A stretch of 64,000 nt of DNA, taken from positions 11,865,406 to 11,929,405 of the forward strand of contig JARWKL010000007.1 in NCBI GenBank assembly GCA_029961685.1, in the 5' to 3' direction. Both the position numbers and the translations under genes were made by a program. Shown one piece after another: positions 50,801 through 62,644 of the stretch. The DNA is from Aristolochia californica (lineage: Eukaryota; Streptophyta; Magnoliopsida; Piperales; Aristolochiaceae). Position 1 is the first letter of the stretch. Every line of letters begins with the position of its first letter. Below the pieces are notes generated by a model, which saw only the letters and a program-made list of their open reading frames with translations, made no database searches and was not told the DNA's origin.

Positions 50801-53800
50801 TCTATATTTCATTTTACTTTCATTATTTCATCTTTCTTTCTATATTTTTTTTACTTTCTATATTTCATCTTTTTTTCTATTCCATCTTTCTTTATGTACA
50901 TCATTTTAATTTCTATATTTCATCTCTCTATCTTTTTTTAATTGTACATTTTATATTTCATCTTTCTTTCTATATTTCATTTTACTTTCTATATTTCATC
51001 TTTCTTTCTATATTTCATCTTACTTTCTATATATTATTTTTTTTACAATTTTTTATTTTAGTTTTTGTATTTCTTCTTTCATTCTATATTTCATTTTACT
51101 TTCTATATTTCATCTTTCTTTCTGTATTTCATTTTACATTCTATATTTAATATTTCTTACTATATTTGATTTTACTCTCTATATTTCATCTTTCTTTCTA
51201 TATTTCATTTTAATCTCTATATTTCTTATTTCTTTCTATATTTCATTTTACTTTCTATATTTTATTTTCCTTTCTATATTTCATTTTACTTTCTATATTT
51301 TATTTTCCTTTCTATATTTCATTTTACTTTCTATAAATCACCATATTTTCTACAGTTGATTTTACTTTTTATATTTCATCTTTCTTTTTATATTTCATTT
51401 TACTTTCTATATTTTATCTTTCATTCTATATTTCATCTTTCTTTCTATATTTCATTTTACTTTCTATATTTCATCTTTCTTTCTATATTTCTTGTTACTT
51501 TCTATATTTCATCTTTCTTCCTATATTTCATTTTATTTTCTATATTTCGCCTTTCATTTTAATTTCTATATATTTAATTTTTTTCTAAATTTCATATTTA
51601 TTTTTATATTTCTTCTTTCTTTATATATTAAATTTTACTTTCTATATTTCATCTTTCAATCTATTTTTGATTGTACGTTCTATATTTCATCTTTCTTTCT
51701 ATATTTCATGTTACTTTCTACATATTATTTTTCTTACTATTTTTTATTTTACTTTATGTATTTCTTCTTTGTTTCTATATTTCATTTTACTTTCTATATT
51801 GCAACTTTTTTTCTGTATTTCATATTTAATTTTATATTTCTAATTTATTTATGTATTAAATTTTACTTTGTATAATTCATATTTATTTCAGTATTTCGAT
51901 TTACTTTCTATATTTCATCTTTCTTTCTGTATTTCATTTTACTTTCTTTATTTCATCTTTCTTTCGGTATTTCATTTTGCTTTCTTTATTTCATCTTTCT
52001 TTCTATATTTCATTTTACTTTCTTTATTTTATCTTTCTTTCTATATTTCCTTTTCCATTCATTATTTCATCTTTCTTTCTATATTTCCTTTTTCTTTCTT
52101 TCTATATTTAATTTTACTTTCTAAATATAATCTTTCTATATATATTTCATTTTTCTTTCTTTATATCATCATGCTTTCTATATTTCATTTTACTTTCTAT
52201 ATTTCATCTTTATTTCTATGTTTCATTTTATTTTGTATATTTTGTCTTACATTCTATAATTCATTTTACTTTCTATTTTTCAACTTTTTATCAATATTTC
52301 ATTTTACTTTCATATTTTATTTTCTTTATATATAAAATTTTACTTTCAATATTTCTTCTTTTTTTTTAATATTTCATTTTACTTTCTGTATTTTATCTTT
52401 CTTTCTATGTTTCATTTTATTTTCATTATTTCATCTTTCTTTCTATATTTCATTTTACTTTCTATATTTCATCTTTCTTTCTATATTTCATCTTTCTTTC
52501 CATATTTAATTTTTCTTTCTTTATTTCGCCTTTCATTCGATATTTCATTTTACTTTCTATTTTTCAACTTTATTTCAATATTTCATTTTACTTTCTAATT
52601 TTCATCTTTCTTTCTATAATTCATTCTACTTTATATATTTCATTTTACTTTCTATATAATATCATACTTTCTATATTTCATTTTAATTTCTATTTTTCAT
52701 CTCTCTTTCTATATTATATTTTACTTTCTATATTTTATCTTTCATTCTATATTTCACCTTTCTTTCTATATTTCATATATCTTTCTATATTTCAAGTTAC
52801 TTTCTATATTTCATCTTTCTTTTTTTATTTCATTTTATTTTCTATATTTCGTCTTTCATTCTATATTTCATTTTACTTTCTATTTTTCAATTTTTTTTCT
52901 ATATTTCATATTTATTTATATATTTTTTCTTTCTTTATCTCATCTTTCTTTCTAAATTTCATTTTACTTTCCATATTTCATCTTTCTTTCTATATTTTAT
53001 TTTACTTTCTATATTTCAATTATCTATATGTACATCATGTTACTTTCTATATTTCATCTCTCAATCAATTTTTCATTGTACATTCAAATATTTCATCTTT
53101 CTTTCTATATTTCATGTTACTTTCTATATTTCTTCTTTCTTTCTATATTTCATGATACTTTCAATATATTATTTTTCTTACTATTTTTTATTTTACTTTA
53201 TGTATTTCTTCTTTTATTCTATATATCATTTTACTTTCTATATTCCATCTTTCTTTCTGTATTTCATTTTACATTCTATATTTCATATTTCTTACTATAT
53301 TTGATTTTACTTTCTATATTTCATCTTTCTTTCAATAGTGCATTTGAATTTCCATATTTCATCTTTCTTCCCATATTTCATTTTTTCTTCTATATTTCAT
53401 CTTTCTTTAAATATTTTATCTTACTTTCTATATTTCATCTTACTTGCTCTATTTCATCTTACTTTCTATTTTTCATTTTACTTTCTATATTTCATCTTCT
53501 TTCTATATTTCATTTTACATTCTATATAACATCATACTTTCTATTTTTCATTTTAATTTCTATATTTCATCTTTCTTTCTATATTTCATTTTACTTTCTA
53601 CATTTTATCTTTCATTCTATATTTCATCTTTGTTTCTATATTTCATTTTACTTTCTATATTTCATTTTACTTTCTATATTTCATCTTTCTTTCTATATTT
53701 TATCTTTCATTCTATATTTCATCTTTGTTTCTTTATTTGATTTTACTTTCTATATTTCATCTATTTTTCAATATTTCATGTATATCATCATACTTTCTAT

Positions 53801-56800
53801 ATTTCATCTATTTTTCTATATTTCATGTATATCATCATACTTTCTATATTTCATTTTACTTTCTGTATTTCATCTTTCTTTTTATATTTTATTTTACTTT
53901 CAATATTTTATCTTGCATTCTATATTTCATCTTTCTTTCTATATTTCATTTTACTTTCTATATTTCATATTTCTTTCTATACTTCATGTTACTTTCTATA
54001 TTTCAATTTTATTTCTATATTTCATTTTATTTTCTATATTTCGTCTTTCATTCTATATTTCATTTTACTTTCTATATTTCAACTTTTTTTCTATATTTCA
54101 TATTTATTTTTATATTTCTTCTTTCTTTATATATTAAATTTTTCTTTCTATATTTCATCTTTCTATCAGAATTTCTTTTCACTTTCTATATTTAATCTTT
54201 CTATCAGAATTTCTTTTCACTTTCTATATTTCATCTTTCTTTCTATATTTCATTTTACTTTCATTATTTCATCTTTTTTTTATATTTCTTTTTACTTTCT
54301 ATATTTCATCTATCTTTATGTACATCATTTTACTTTCTATATTTCATCTTTTTATCTATTTTTAATTGTACATTTTATATTTCATCTTTCCTTCTATATT
54401 GCATTTTACTTTCTATATTTCATCTTACTTTCTATGTATTATTTTCTTTACAATTTTTTATTTTACTTTCGTTATTTCTTCTTTAATTCTATATTTCATT
54501 TTACTTTCTATATTTCATCTTTCCTTCTGTATTTCATTTTACATTCTATATTTCATATTTCTTACTATATATTATTTTACTCTCTATATTTCATCTTTGT
54601 TTCTATATTTTATTTTACTCTCTATATTTCATCTTTGTTTCTATATTTCATTTTACTTTCTATATTTTGGCTTTCTTTCTATATTTAATTTTACTTTCTA
54701 TATATCATCATACTTTCTTTATTTCATTTTACTTTCTATATTTTATCTTTCATTCTATATTTTTTGTTACTTTCTATATTTCATCTTTTTTCTATATTTA
54801 ATTTTATTTTCTATATTTCGTCTTTCATTTTATTCTCTTTATTTTTAATTTTTTCTATATTTCAAATTTATTTTTGAGATTTCTTCTTTCTTTATATATT
54901 AAATTTTACTTTCTATATTTCATCTTTCAATCTATTTTTCATTGTACCTTCTATATTTCATCTTTCTTTTTATATTTCATTTTATTTTCTATATTTCATC
55001 TTTCTTTCTATATTTCATGTTACTTTCCATATATTATTTTTCTTACTATTTTTTATTTTACTTTTTGTATTCTTCTTTCATTCTATATTTTATTTTACTT
55101 TCTATATTTCATCTTTCATTCTGTATTTCGTTTTACATTCTATATTTCATATTTCATACTATATTTGATTTTACTTTCTATATTTCAACTTTCTTTTATA
55201 TTTCATTTAAATTTCTATATTTCATCTTTATTTTTATAATTCATTTAAATTTCTATATTTCATCTTTATTTTTATAATTCATTTTAATTTCTATATTTCA
55301 TCTTTATTTTTATAATTTATTTTAATTTCTATATTTCATCTTTCTTTCTATATTTCATTTTACTTTCTATATTTCAACTGCCTTTCTATATTTCATTTTA
55401 GTTTTTATATTTCATTTTTGTTTCTATATTTCATCTGCCTTTCTATATTTCATTTTACTTTCTATATCTCATCTTACTCTCTATTTTTCATTTTACTTTC
55501 TATATTTCATCTTCTTTCTATATTTATTTTTACTTTCAATATTTCATTTTCTTTATATATTTAATTTGACTTTCTATATTTCATCTCTGTTCATTTCATC
55601 TTTCTTTCAATATTTAATCTTTCTTTCTATATTTCATCTTTATTTCTATATTCCATCTTTCTTTCCATATTTCATATTTATTTCTATATTTCATCTATCT
55701 TTCTATATTTCATGTTACTTTCTATATTTCACCTTTCTATCCATATTTCATTTTATTTCTATATATTATCTTTCTTTCTGTTTTTTTTTACTTTCTATTT
55801 TTCATCTTCTTTCTATATTTCATTTTAATTTCAATATTTCATCTTTCTTTACATATTAAATTTGACTTTCTATATTTCATCTTTCTTTCAGTATTTCATT
55901 TTACTTTCTATATTTCATCTTTCTTTTAGTATTTCATTTTAGTTGCTATATTTCATTTTTCTTTCTATATTTGATATTTCTTTCTATATTTCATAATTCT
56001 TTCTATTTCCTTTTTCTTTGAATATTTCATTTTACTTTTTATATTTCATCTTTTATTCAATATTACATTTTAATTTCTATGTTTTTTCTTCCTTTCAAAA
56101 TTTTATTTTACTTTCTGTATATCTTCTTAATTTCTATATTTCATTTTACTTTCTATATTTCATCTTCTTTCTATATTTCCTTTTACTTTTTATATTTCAT
56201 ATTACTTTCTATATAACATCATACTTTCTATATTTCATTTCAATTTCTATATTTCATCTTTCTTTCTCTATTTCATTTTACTTTCTATTATTTATCTTTC
56301 ATTATGTATTTCATCTTTCTTTCTATATTTCATTTTACATTCTATATTTCATCTTTCTTTCTATACTTCATATTACTTTCTATATTTCATCTTTCTTTCT
56401 ATGTTTCATTTTATTTTTTATATTTATTTCATTTTACTTTCTATATTTCACTTTTTTTCTATATTTCATATTTATTTTTATATTTCTTCTTTCTTTATAT
56501 ATTAAATTTCTCTTTCTATATTTCATCTTTCTATCTATTTTTAATTGTACATTCTATATTTCATCTTTCTTTCTATATTTCATTTCACTTTCTATATTTT
56601 ATTTCACTTTCTATATTTCATCTTACTTTCTATATATTATTTTTTTTACAATTTTTTATTTTTCTTTCTGTATTTCTTCTTTCAATCTATATTTCATTTT
56701 ACTTTCTATATTTCATCTTTCTTTCTGTATTTCATTTTACATTCTATATTTCATATTTCTTACTATATTTGATTTTACTCTCTATATTTCATCTTTCTTT

Positions 56801-59800
56801 CTATATTTCATTTTACTCTCTATATTTCATCTTTCTTTCTATATTTCATTTTACTTTCTATATTTCATATTTCTTTCTATACTTCATGTTACTTTCTATA
56901 TTTCATCTTTCTTTCTATATTTCATTTTACTTTCTATATTTTATCTTTCATTCTATATTTCATCTTTCTTTCTATATTTCATTTTACTTTCTATATTTCA
57001 TCTTTCTTTCTATATTTCTTGTTACTTTCTATATTTCATCTTTCTTTCTATATTTCATTTTACTTTCTATATTTTTACTTTTTTTCTATACTTCAAATTT
57101 ATTTTTATATTTCTTCTTTCCTTATATATTAAATTTTACTTTCTATATTTCATCTTTCAAACTATTTTTTATTGTACGTTCTATAGTTCATCTTTCTTTC
57201 TATATTTCATTTTATTTTCTATATTTGATCTTTCTTTCTATATTTCATGTTACTTTCTTTATATTATTTTTCTTATTATTTTTATTTTACCTTTTGTATT
57301 TCCTCTTGCATTCTATATTTCATTTTACTTTCTATATTTCATGTCTCTTTCTGTATTTCATTTTACATTCTATATTTCATATTTCATCCTATATTTCATT
57401 TTACATTCTATATTTCATATTTCATCCTATATTCTATTTTACTTTCTATATTTCATCTTTCTTTCTATATTTTATTTTAATTTCTATATTTCATCTTTAT
57501 TTATATATTTTATTTGACTTTCTATATCCAACTGTCTTTCTATATTTGAACTGCCTTTCTATATTTCATTTTACTTTATATATTTCATCTTACTCTCTAT
57601 TTTTCATTTACTTTATATATTTCATCTTCTTTCTATATTATTTTTAATTTCAATATTTAATCTTTCTTTTTATATTTAATTTTACTTTCTTTATTTCATC
57701 TTTGTTCATTTCACCTTTCTTTCAATATTTCATCTTTCTCTCTTTATTTCATCTTTCTTTCTATATTTCATCTTTCTTTCCATATTTCATTTTTATTTCT
57801 ATATTTCATCTAACTTTCTATATTTCATGTTACTTTCTATATTTCATCTTTCTTTCTATATTTCATTTTATTTTCTATATTTCATCTTTCATTCTATATT
57901 TCATTTTGCTTTCTATATATCATATTTATTTTTATATTTCTTCTTTCTTTATATATTAAAATTTTTTTTCTATATTTCAATTTTCTTTATTTCATCTTTC
58001 TTTCTATATTTCATCTTTCTTTGTTTCATCTTTCTTTCTATATTTCATCTTTCTTTCCGTTTTTTATTTTTCTTTCTATATTTCTTCTTTCTTTCTATAT
58101 TTCAACTCCCTTTCTATATTTCATTTTACATTCTATATTTCATTTTAGTTTCTATTTTTCATTTTAGTTTATATATTCCATCTTTTTTCTATATTTCATT
58201 TTACTTTCAATATTTCATCTTTCTTTCTATATTTAATTTTACTTTCTATATTTCATCTTTCTTTATTTCATCTTTTTTTATATATTTCATCTTTCTTTCT
58301 TTAATTCATTTTACTTTCTATAGTTCATCTTTCTTTCTGTATTGCATTTTAATTTCTAAATTTCATCTTTCTTTCAGTATATCATTTTAATTTCTATATC
58401 TCATCTTTCTTTCTATATTTCATTTTACTTTCTATATTTCAACTTTTTTTCTATATTTCATATTTTTTTATTTCTTATTTATTTATGTATTAAATTTTAC
58501 TTTGTATAATTCATCTTTCTTTCAGTATTTCAATTTACTTTCTATATTTCATCTTTCTTTCTATATTTCATTTTACTTTCTTTATTTTATCTTTCTTTCG
58601 GTATTTCATATTACTTTCTTTATTTCATCTTTCTTTCTATTTTTTATTTTTCTTTCTTTATTTCATCTTTCTTTCTATATTTCCTTTTCCTTTCTTTATT
58701 TCATCTTTCTATCTATATTTAATTTTACTTTCTAAATTTCATCGTTCTTTCTATATTTCATTTTACTTTCTATAAATCATCATGCTATCTATATTTCATT
58801 TTACTTTTTATATTTCATCTTTCTTTTTATATTTCATTTTATTTTCTATTTTTTGACTTTTTTTCAATATTTCATTTTATTTAGATATTAAATTTTTCTT
58901 TCAATATTTCATCTTTCATTCACTATTTCATTTTACTTTCTATATTTTATCTTTCTTTCTATATTTCATTTTACTTTCATTATTTCATCTTTCTTTCTAT
59001 ATTTCATTTTACTTTCTATATTTCATCTTTCTTTCTATATTTCATATTTCCTTCCATATTTTATTTTTCTTTCTTTATTTCGTCTTTCATTTTATATTTC
59101 ATTTTACTTTCCATTTTGTCAACTTTATTTCAATATTTCATTTTACTTGCTATATAACATCATACTTACTATATTTCATTTTAATTTCTATTTTTCATCT
59201 CTCTTTCTATATTTTATTTTACTTTCTATATTTTATCTTTCGTTCTATATTTAATCTTTCTTTCTATATTTCATCTATCTTTCTATATTTCATGTTACTT
59301 TATATATTTCATCTTTCTTTCTTTATTTCATTTTATTTTCTATATTTCGTCTTTAATTTATATTTCATTTTTCTTTCTATTTTTCAATTTTTTTTCTATA
59401 TTTCATATTTATTTTTATTTTTCTTCTTTCTTTATTTCATCTTTCTTACGAAATTTGATTTTACTTTCTATATTTCATCTTTCTTTCTATATTTCATTTT
59501 ACTTTCTTTATTTCATCTTTCTTTCTATATTTCATTTTATTTTCTATATTTCATCTTTCTTTCTATATTTCATCTATCTTTATGTACATCATTTTATTTT
59601 CTATATTTCATCTTTCAATCTATTTTTCATTGTTCATTCTATATTTCAACTTTCTTTCTATATTTCATGTTACTTTCTATATATTATTTTTCTTACTATT
59701 TTTTATTTTACTTTCTGTATTTCTTCTTTTATTCTATATGTCACTTTACTTTCTATATTTCATCTTTCTTTCTGTATATCATTTTATATTATATATTTCA

Positions 59801-60889
59801 TTTTTCTTACTATATTTGATTTTACTTTCTATATTCCATCTTTCCTTCTATAGTGCATTTGAATTTCTATATTTCATCTTTCTACCCATATTTCATTTTT
59901 CTTTCTATATTTCATCTTTCTTTCAATATTTCATTTTACTTTCAATATTTCAACTGTCTTTCTATATTTCATTTTACTTTCTATATTTAATCTTACTTTC
60001 TATTTTTCATTTTACTTTATATGGTTCATCTTTTTTCTATATTTCCTTTTACTTTCTATATTTCATTGTACTTTCTATATAACATCATACTTTCTATATT
60101 TCATTTTAAAATCTATATTTCATCTTACTTTCTATATTTCATTTTACTTTCTATCTTTTATCTTTCATTCTATATTTCATCTTTCTTTCTATATTTCATT
60201 TTACTTTTTATATTTCATCTTTCTTTCTATACTTCATGTTACTTTCTATATTTCATCTTTCTTTCTATATTTTATTTTATTTTCTATATTTTGTATTTCA
60301 TTCTATATTTCATTTTACTTTCTATATTTTAACTTTTATTCAATATTTCATTTTTATTTTTATTTTTCATTTTATTTATATATTAAATTTTACTTTCTAT
60401 AATTCTTCTTTCTTTTAGTATTTCATTTTACTTTCTATATTTCATCTTTCTTTCTATACTTCATGTTACTTTCTATATTTCATCTTTCTTTCTATATTTC
60501 ATTTTATTTTCTATATTTCGTACTTCATTCTAAATTTCATTTTACTTTCTATATTTCAAATTTTTCTATATTTCATATTTATTTTTATATTGCTTTTCTT
60601 TATATATTAATTTTTTTTTCTACTTTTCTTGTTTCTATCAGAATTTTATTTTACTTCCTACATTTCATCTTTCTTTTTATATTTCATTTTTCTTTCTATT
60701 CCATCTGTCTTTAGGTACATCATTTTACTTTTTAAATTTCATCTTTCTATCTATTTTAAATTGTACATTCTATATTTCATCTTTCTTTCTATATTTCATT
60801 TTACTTTCTATATTTTATCTTTCTTTCTATATTTCATCTTACTTTCTATATATTATTTTTTTTACAATTTTTTATTTTACTTTCTGTAT
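41858..60889 (-). repeat. 19-bp minisatellite, opposite orientation, about 19 kb
   Basis: Same 19-bp family read as pyrimidine-rich on the + strand (ATTTCATCTTTCTTTCTAT and ATTTTACTTTCTAT forms). It is a different subfamily from the left block: it is rich in variants such as TATAACATCATACTTTC, AATATTTCAACTGCC and TATATATTAAATTTTAC, which are rare or absent on the left. The + strand is almost free of stop codons in all frames, giving ORFs up to 499 residues (56018-57517) made of FILLSIFHLSFYISFYFLY-like repeats; these are periodic shadows of the satellite. No RNA gene or other unique sequence longer than a few dozen bases was seen in it. Confidence 0.95.
47540..48262 (-). repeat. Large duplicated segments inside the satellite
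   Basis: An ordered series of rare variants (TATGTACATCATTTTATTTTC, then CAATCTATTTTTCATTG, then a TTACTATTTTTTATTTTAC variant) occurs at about 47981-48256 and again at 59582-59815 (offset about 11.6 kb) and 43265-43540 (offset about 4.7 kb). The first pair extends leftward through the TATAACATCATACTT marker to about 47540 and 59140. A looser copy lies near 54540-54900. Shared order of many private variants shows segmental duplication rather than random similarity of simple repeats. Confidence 0.65.
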
Positions 60890-60901
60890 TTCTATATAGA
60901 A
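60890..60901. other. Satellite strand-switch point 2 (perfect palindrome)
   Basis: TTCTATATAGAA, a perfect 12-bp palindrome, lies exactly where pyrimidine-rich monomers on the + strand change to purine-rich monomers. Both flanks belong to the same satellite subfamily, so this is an inversion junction. Confidence 0.8.
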
Positions 60902-61266
60902 TGAAAGATAAAATATAGAAAGAAAGATGAAATATAAAAAGTAAAATGAAATATAGAAACAAAGATGAAATATAGAATGAAAGATAGAATATAGAAAGTA
61001 AAATGAAATATAGAAAGAAAGATGAAATATAGAAATTAAAATGAAAAATAGAAAGTATGATATTATATAGAAAGTAAAATGAAATATAGAAAGAAGTTGA
61101 AATATAGAAAGTAAAATGAAAAATAGAAAGTAAGATGAAATAGAGAAAGTAAAATAAAATATAGAAAGGCAGTTGAAATATTGAAAGTAAGATGAAATAG
61201 AGAAAGTAAAATAAAATATAGAAAGGCAGTTGAAATATTGAAAGTAAAATGAAATATTGAAAGAAA
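60902..61266 (+). repeat. Short purine-oriented satellite, inverted copy of ~53.4-53.7 kb
   Basis: About 365 bp of 19-bp monomers. Read in reverse complement, the order of variants (AACTGCC variant, CTATTTCATCTTAC variant, TATAATATCATACTTTC, ATCTTTGTTTC) follows the segment at about 53375-53720 closely. It separates the strand switch from the right-hand EPRV and ends at 61266. Confidence 0.75.
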
Positions 61267-61391
61267 TGCTTTTGTATTGGCATAATGCCACACCGAACAC
61301 TTGGAAAGCAAACAAGGACTTATCACCGACGATGGGGCCCAATGAGCACCCGGGTGATTCCTTTTGCCTCCCAGTGTCGGTAGAGTTTGGC

Positions 61392-61399
61392 TATAAAAA
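61392..61399 (+). promoter_or_regulatory. TATA box of the right EPRV
   Basis: TATAAAAA within GGCTATAAAAAGCC, about 125 bp after the satellite ends. The start of transcription is expected near 61424, about 1.24 kb before the primer-binding site. No AATAAA is evident soon after it; AATGAA at 61426-61431 is the nearest variant, which would be unusually close to the start. Confidence 0.6.
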
Positions 61400-61462
61400 G
61401 CCTAATGTAATGTTTAGAAGATATGAATGAAAGAGAGCTTTGCCTACTACCTTGAAAATTCC

Positions 61463-61495
61463 ATGACTTCTGTCTGTTTCCCAATTCCTCTCTAA
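61463..61495 (+). CDS. Leader short ORF (10 codons)
   Basis: ATG to TAA, ten sense codons, about 40 bases after the expected transcription start. Caulimovirid leaders typically carry a short ORF of this size near the 5' end that ends just before a large structured element and permits ribosome shunting. A similar ten-codon ORF (61423-61455) begins at or before the expected start and may not be in the RNA. The call is by position only. Confidence 0.3.
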   Translation: MTSVCFPIPL

Positions 61496-62065
61496 GTTCT
61501 GTTCGTCCCCAATCTCCATTGTAAGTTCTAGCCTTCTTCTTCCTTTATTCCAGTAGTTCGGGGTCTTCCTTAAGGGACCTCCTAAGTTCTTCTTGTTTAA
61601 CTCTGTAAGGATTTCCTCTAAATTCGGATCCATCCTGAGCATGCTGTAAAAGCATTGTGTAACCCTCTGAGGTTTCACGGTCTTGAGTTCTGGATTTTGC
61701 CCAATGTGTCCATAAGTGACTGAAGGGCTTGATGTTTTTCCAGAATGTTGACGGAGCCCGTGGCCAAAGCCAGAAAGCTAGGGAAGCACATACCTCGGCA
61801 TGTCGTAGGTGTCTGAGACTTGTTGGAAATCTCACAAAGAGTTAAACAAAAGATACTTAGGAGCAACCTTATGGAAGTTTGTTTAACTTTGTTCAATTTC
61901 TTTACTATTTCCTGTCTCTTTTCTATGGTTATTCTCTTGATTGTTGTGGGTATTGTTCTGTTTGCTCTTATAATCACTGCTTTCATAGTCTGTTAGTATA
62001 CTTGTTCAGTTTGCTTAGTCTCCTTCTGCATATCTGGGTATATTAGGCTGAAACACCACTGGGTG

Positions 62066-62078
62066 AGGGCTACGCCCT
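62066..62078 (+). other. Small stable hairpin in leader
   Basis: AGGGC-TAC-GCCCT, a perfect five-pair stem with a three-base loop, within the GC-rich part of the leader (about 62040-62155). This part differs sharply in composition from the AT-rich sequence on both sides, as a structured leader segment would. The rest of 61500-62227 holds no gene I can support. Confidence 0.35.
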
Positions 62079-62227
62079 GACAGCCACCTCTGCTTCTGCG
62101 GAACCACTGTTCCAAAGGACCAAGCGTCGCTCCCGGTTGCTACAACGCCGTCGTACCCTTATATGTTTATTTGGCTTGTTAGCTTTATATTACATCAGAT
62201 AGCTCGTGTTTTTCTTAGATATTTACC

Positions 62228-62296
62228 ATGTCATTACCTATACCTTGGTCTACTATACAGAATTTTAAGAAAAAACTCTTTGTTTTATTAAGATAG
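62228..62296 (+). CDS. 22-codon ORF in leader, possible start of a membrane-protein gene
   Basis: ATG in a good plant context (ACC before it) opens 22 codons to TAG at 62294. Its end overlaps by 28 bases an open hydrophobic frame in the -1 phase (62269-62457), the overlap containing a run of six A (62270-62275). It is the first of only three ATGs between here and the movement-protein ORF. It could be a leader short ORF, or the original start of a longer membrane protein disturbed by an indel in the A run. Confidence 0.3.
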   Translation: MSLPIPWSTIQNFKKKLFVLLR

Positions 62297-62457
62297 GTAC
62301 TTTAAGCCATATTTTTATCTTAGGAGTAATAGCCTTAAGATTATTTGAGTACTTTGTTTTCTTTCCAGAACAGATTGTTGAATTATTAGAATCAGATATA
62401 TTTATCTATTTGTACATAATTATAAAATTAGTAGAAAAATTGTATGATCTTTGTTAG
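62269..62457 (+). pseudogene. ATG-less hydrophobic open frame
   Basis: Sixty-two codons without ATG, ending at TAG 62455-62457. The translation is strongly hydrophobic with a charged amphipathic centre (FFPEQIVELLES) between two likely membrane segments. It overlaps the 22-codon ORF upstream and the 66-codon ORF downstream (14 bases), each in another phase. AT-rich DNA easily encodes hydrophobic residues, so this may be chance; the end-to-end fit with both neighbours argues for remains of one gene or for unusual translation. Confidence 0.3.
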
Positions 62458-62644
62458 TATTGCTCTTATTATAGTTTTCAGTAATTTAATAATATTTAGT
62501 TTTATCTGTTTCATTTTGTCTTTAAATCACTATATTAGGGTATTTGAAACTCCTAAACCTATAATCGTACCTAGAAGACAAATTATCAGAAGAGTTCAAC
62601 CTAGGCAAAACAATAATAGTACAGATCTGAATAATCCAGATTAA
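62444..62644 (+). CDS. 66-residue single-pass membrane protein in EPRV leader
   Basis: ATG 62444 to TAA 62642-62644. Residues 2-27 are a continuous hydrophobic stretch (IALIIVFSNLIIFSFICFIL), long enough to span a membrane. They are followed by a Pro/Arg-rich basic segment (VPRRQIIRRVQPRQ) and an Asn-rich end, so topology would place the basic tail in the cytosol. The ATG context is weak (T at -3, A at +4), favouring bypass by scanning ribosomes. It ends 22 bases before the primer-binding site and overlaps the next open frame by 14 bases. I know of no named caulimovirid protein with this place and shape; no family was recognised. Confidence 0.5.
   Translation: MIFVSIALIIVFSNLIIFSFICFILSLNHYIRVFETPKPIIVPRRQIIRRVQPRQNNNSTDLNNPD

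Noticed and set aside
56018..57517. 499-residue ORF (and similar at 56304-57647, 45452-46786, 53028-54137) resembling multi-pass membrane proteins
   Set aside because: Pure translation of the 19-bp satellite with a 19/38-residue period; several frames overlap over the same DNA with the same composition and there is no non-repetitive part.
1371..61266. CRISPR-like array
   Set aside because: Repeats are contiguous with no unique spacers, the context is eukaryotic and viral, and no cas gene is present.
1371..61266. Centromeric satellite
   Set aside because: A 19/38-bp unit in long arrays could be centromeric or pericentromeric, but nothing in the sequence alone shows it; unit length is not the common 150-180 bp.
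1178..61399. The left and right elements as two ends of one EPRV split by satellite
   Set aside because: Left promoter and TATA context (CTATATAAGG) differ from the right (CTATAAAAAG) and no common sequence was seen, so they are treated as separate elements.
61391..61986. Three minus-strand ORFs of 95-103 residues in the EPRV promoter/leader
   Set aside because: They overlap one another and lie antisense to the promoter and leader; no domain recognised, and the TATA box and primer-binding site on the + strand explain the region.
62267..62280. Programmed -1 frameshift at AAAAAAC (62270-62276)
   Set aside because: The heptamer is not in the phase needed for the 62228 frame (read AAA-AAA-C there), so simple slippage or an indel is more likely; no downstream pseudoknot was established.
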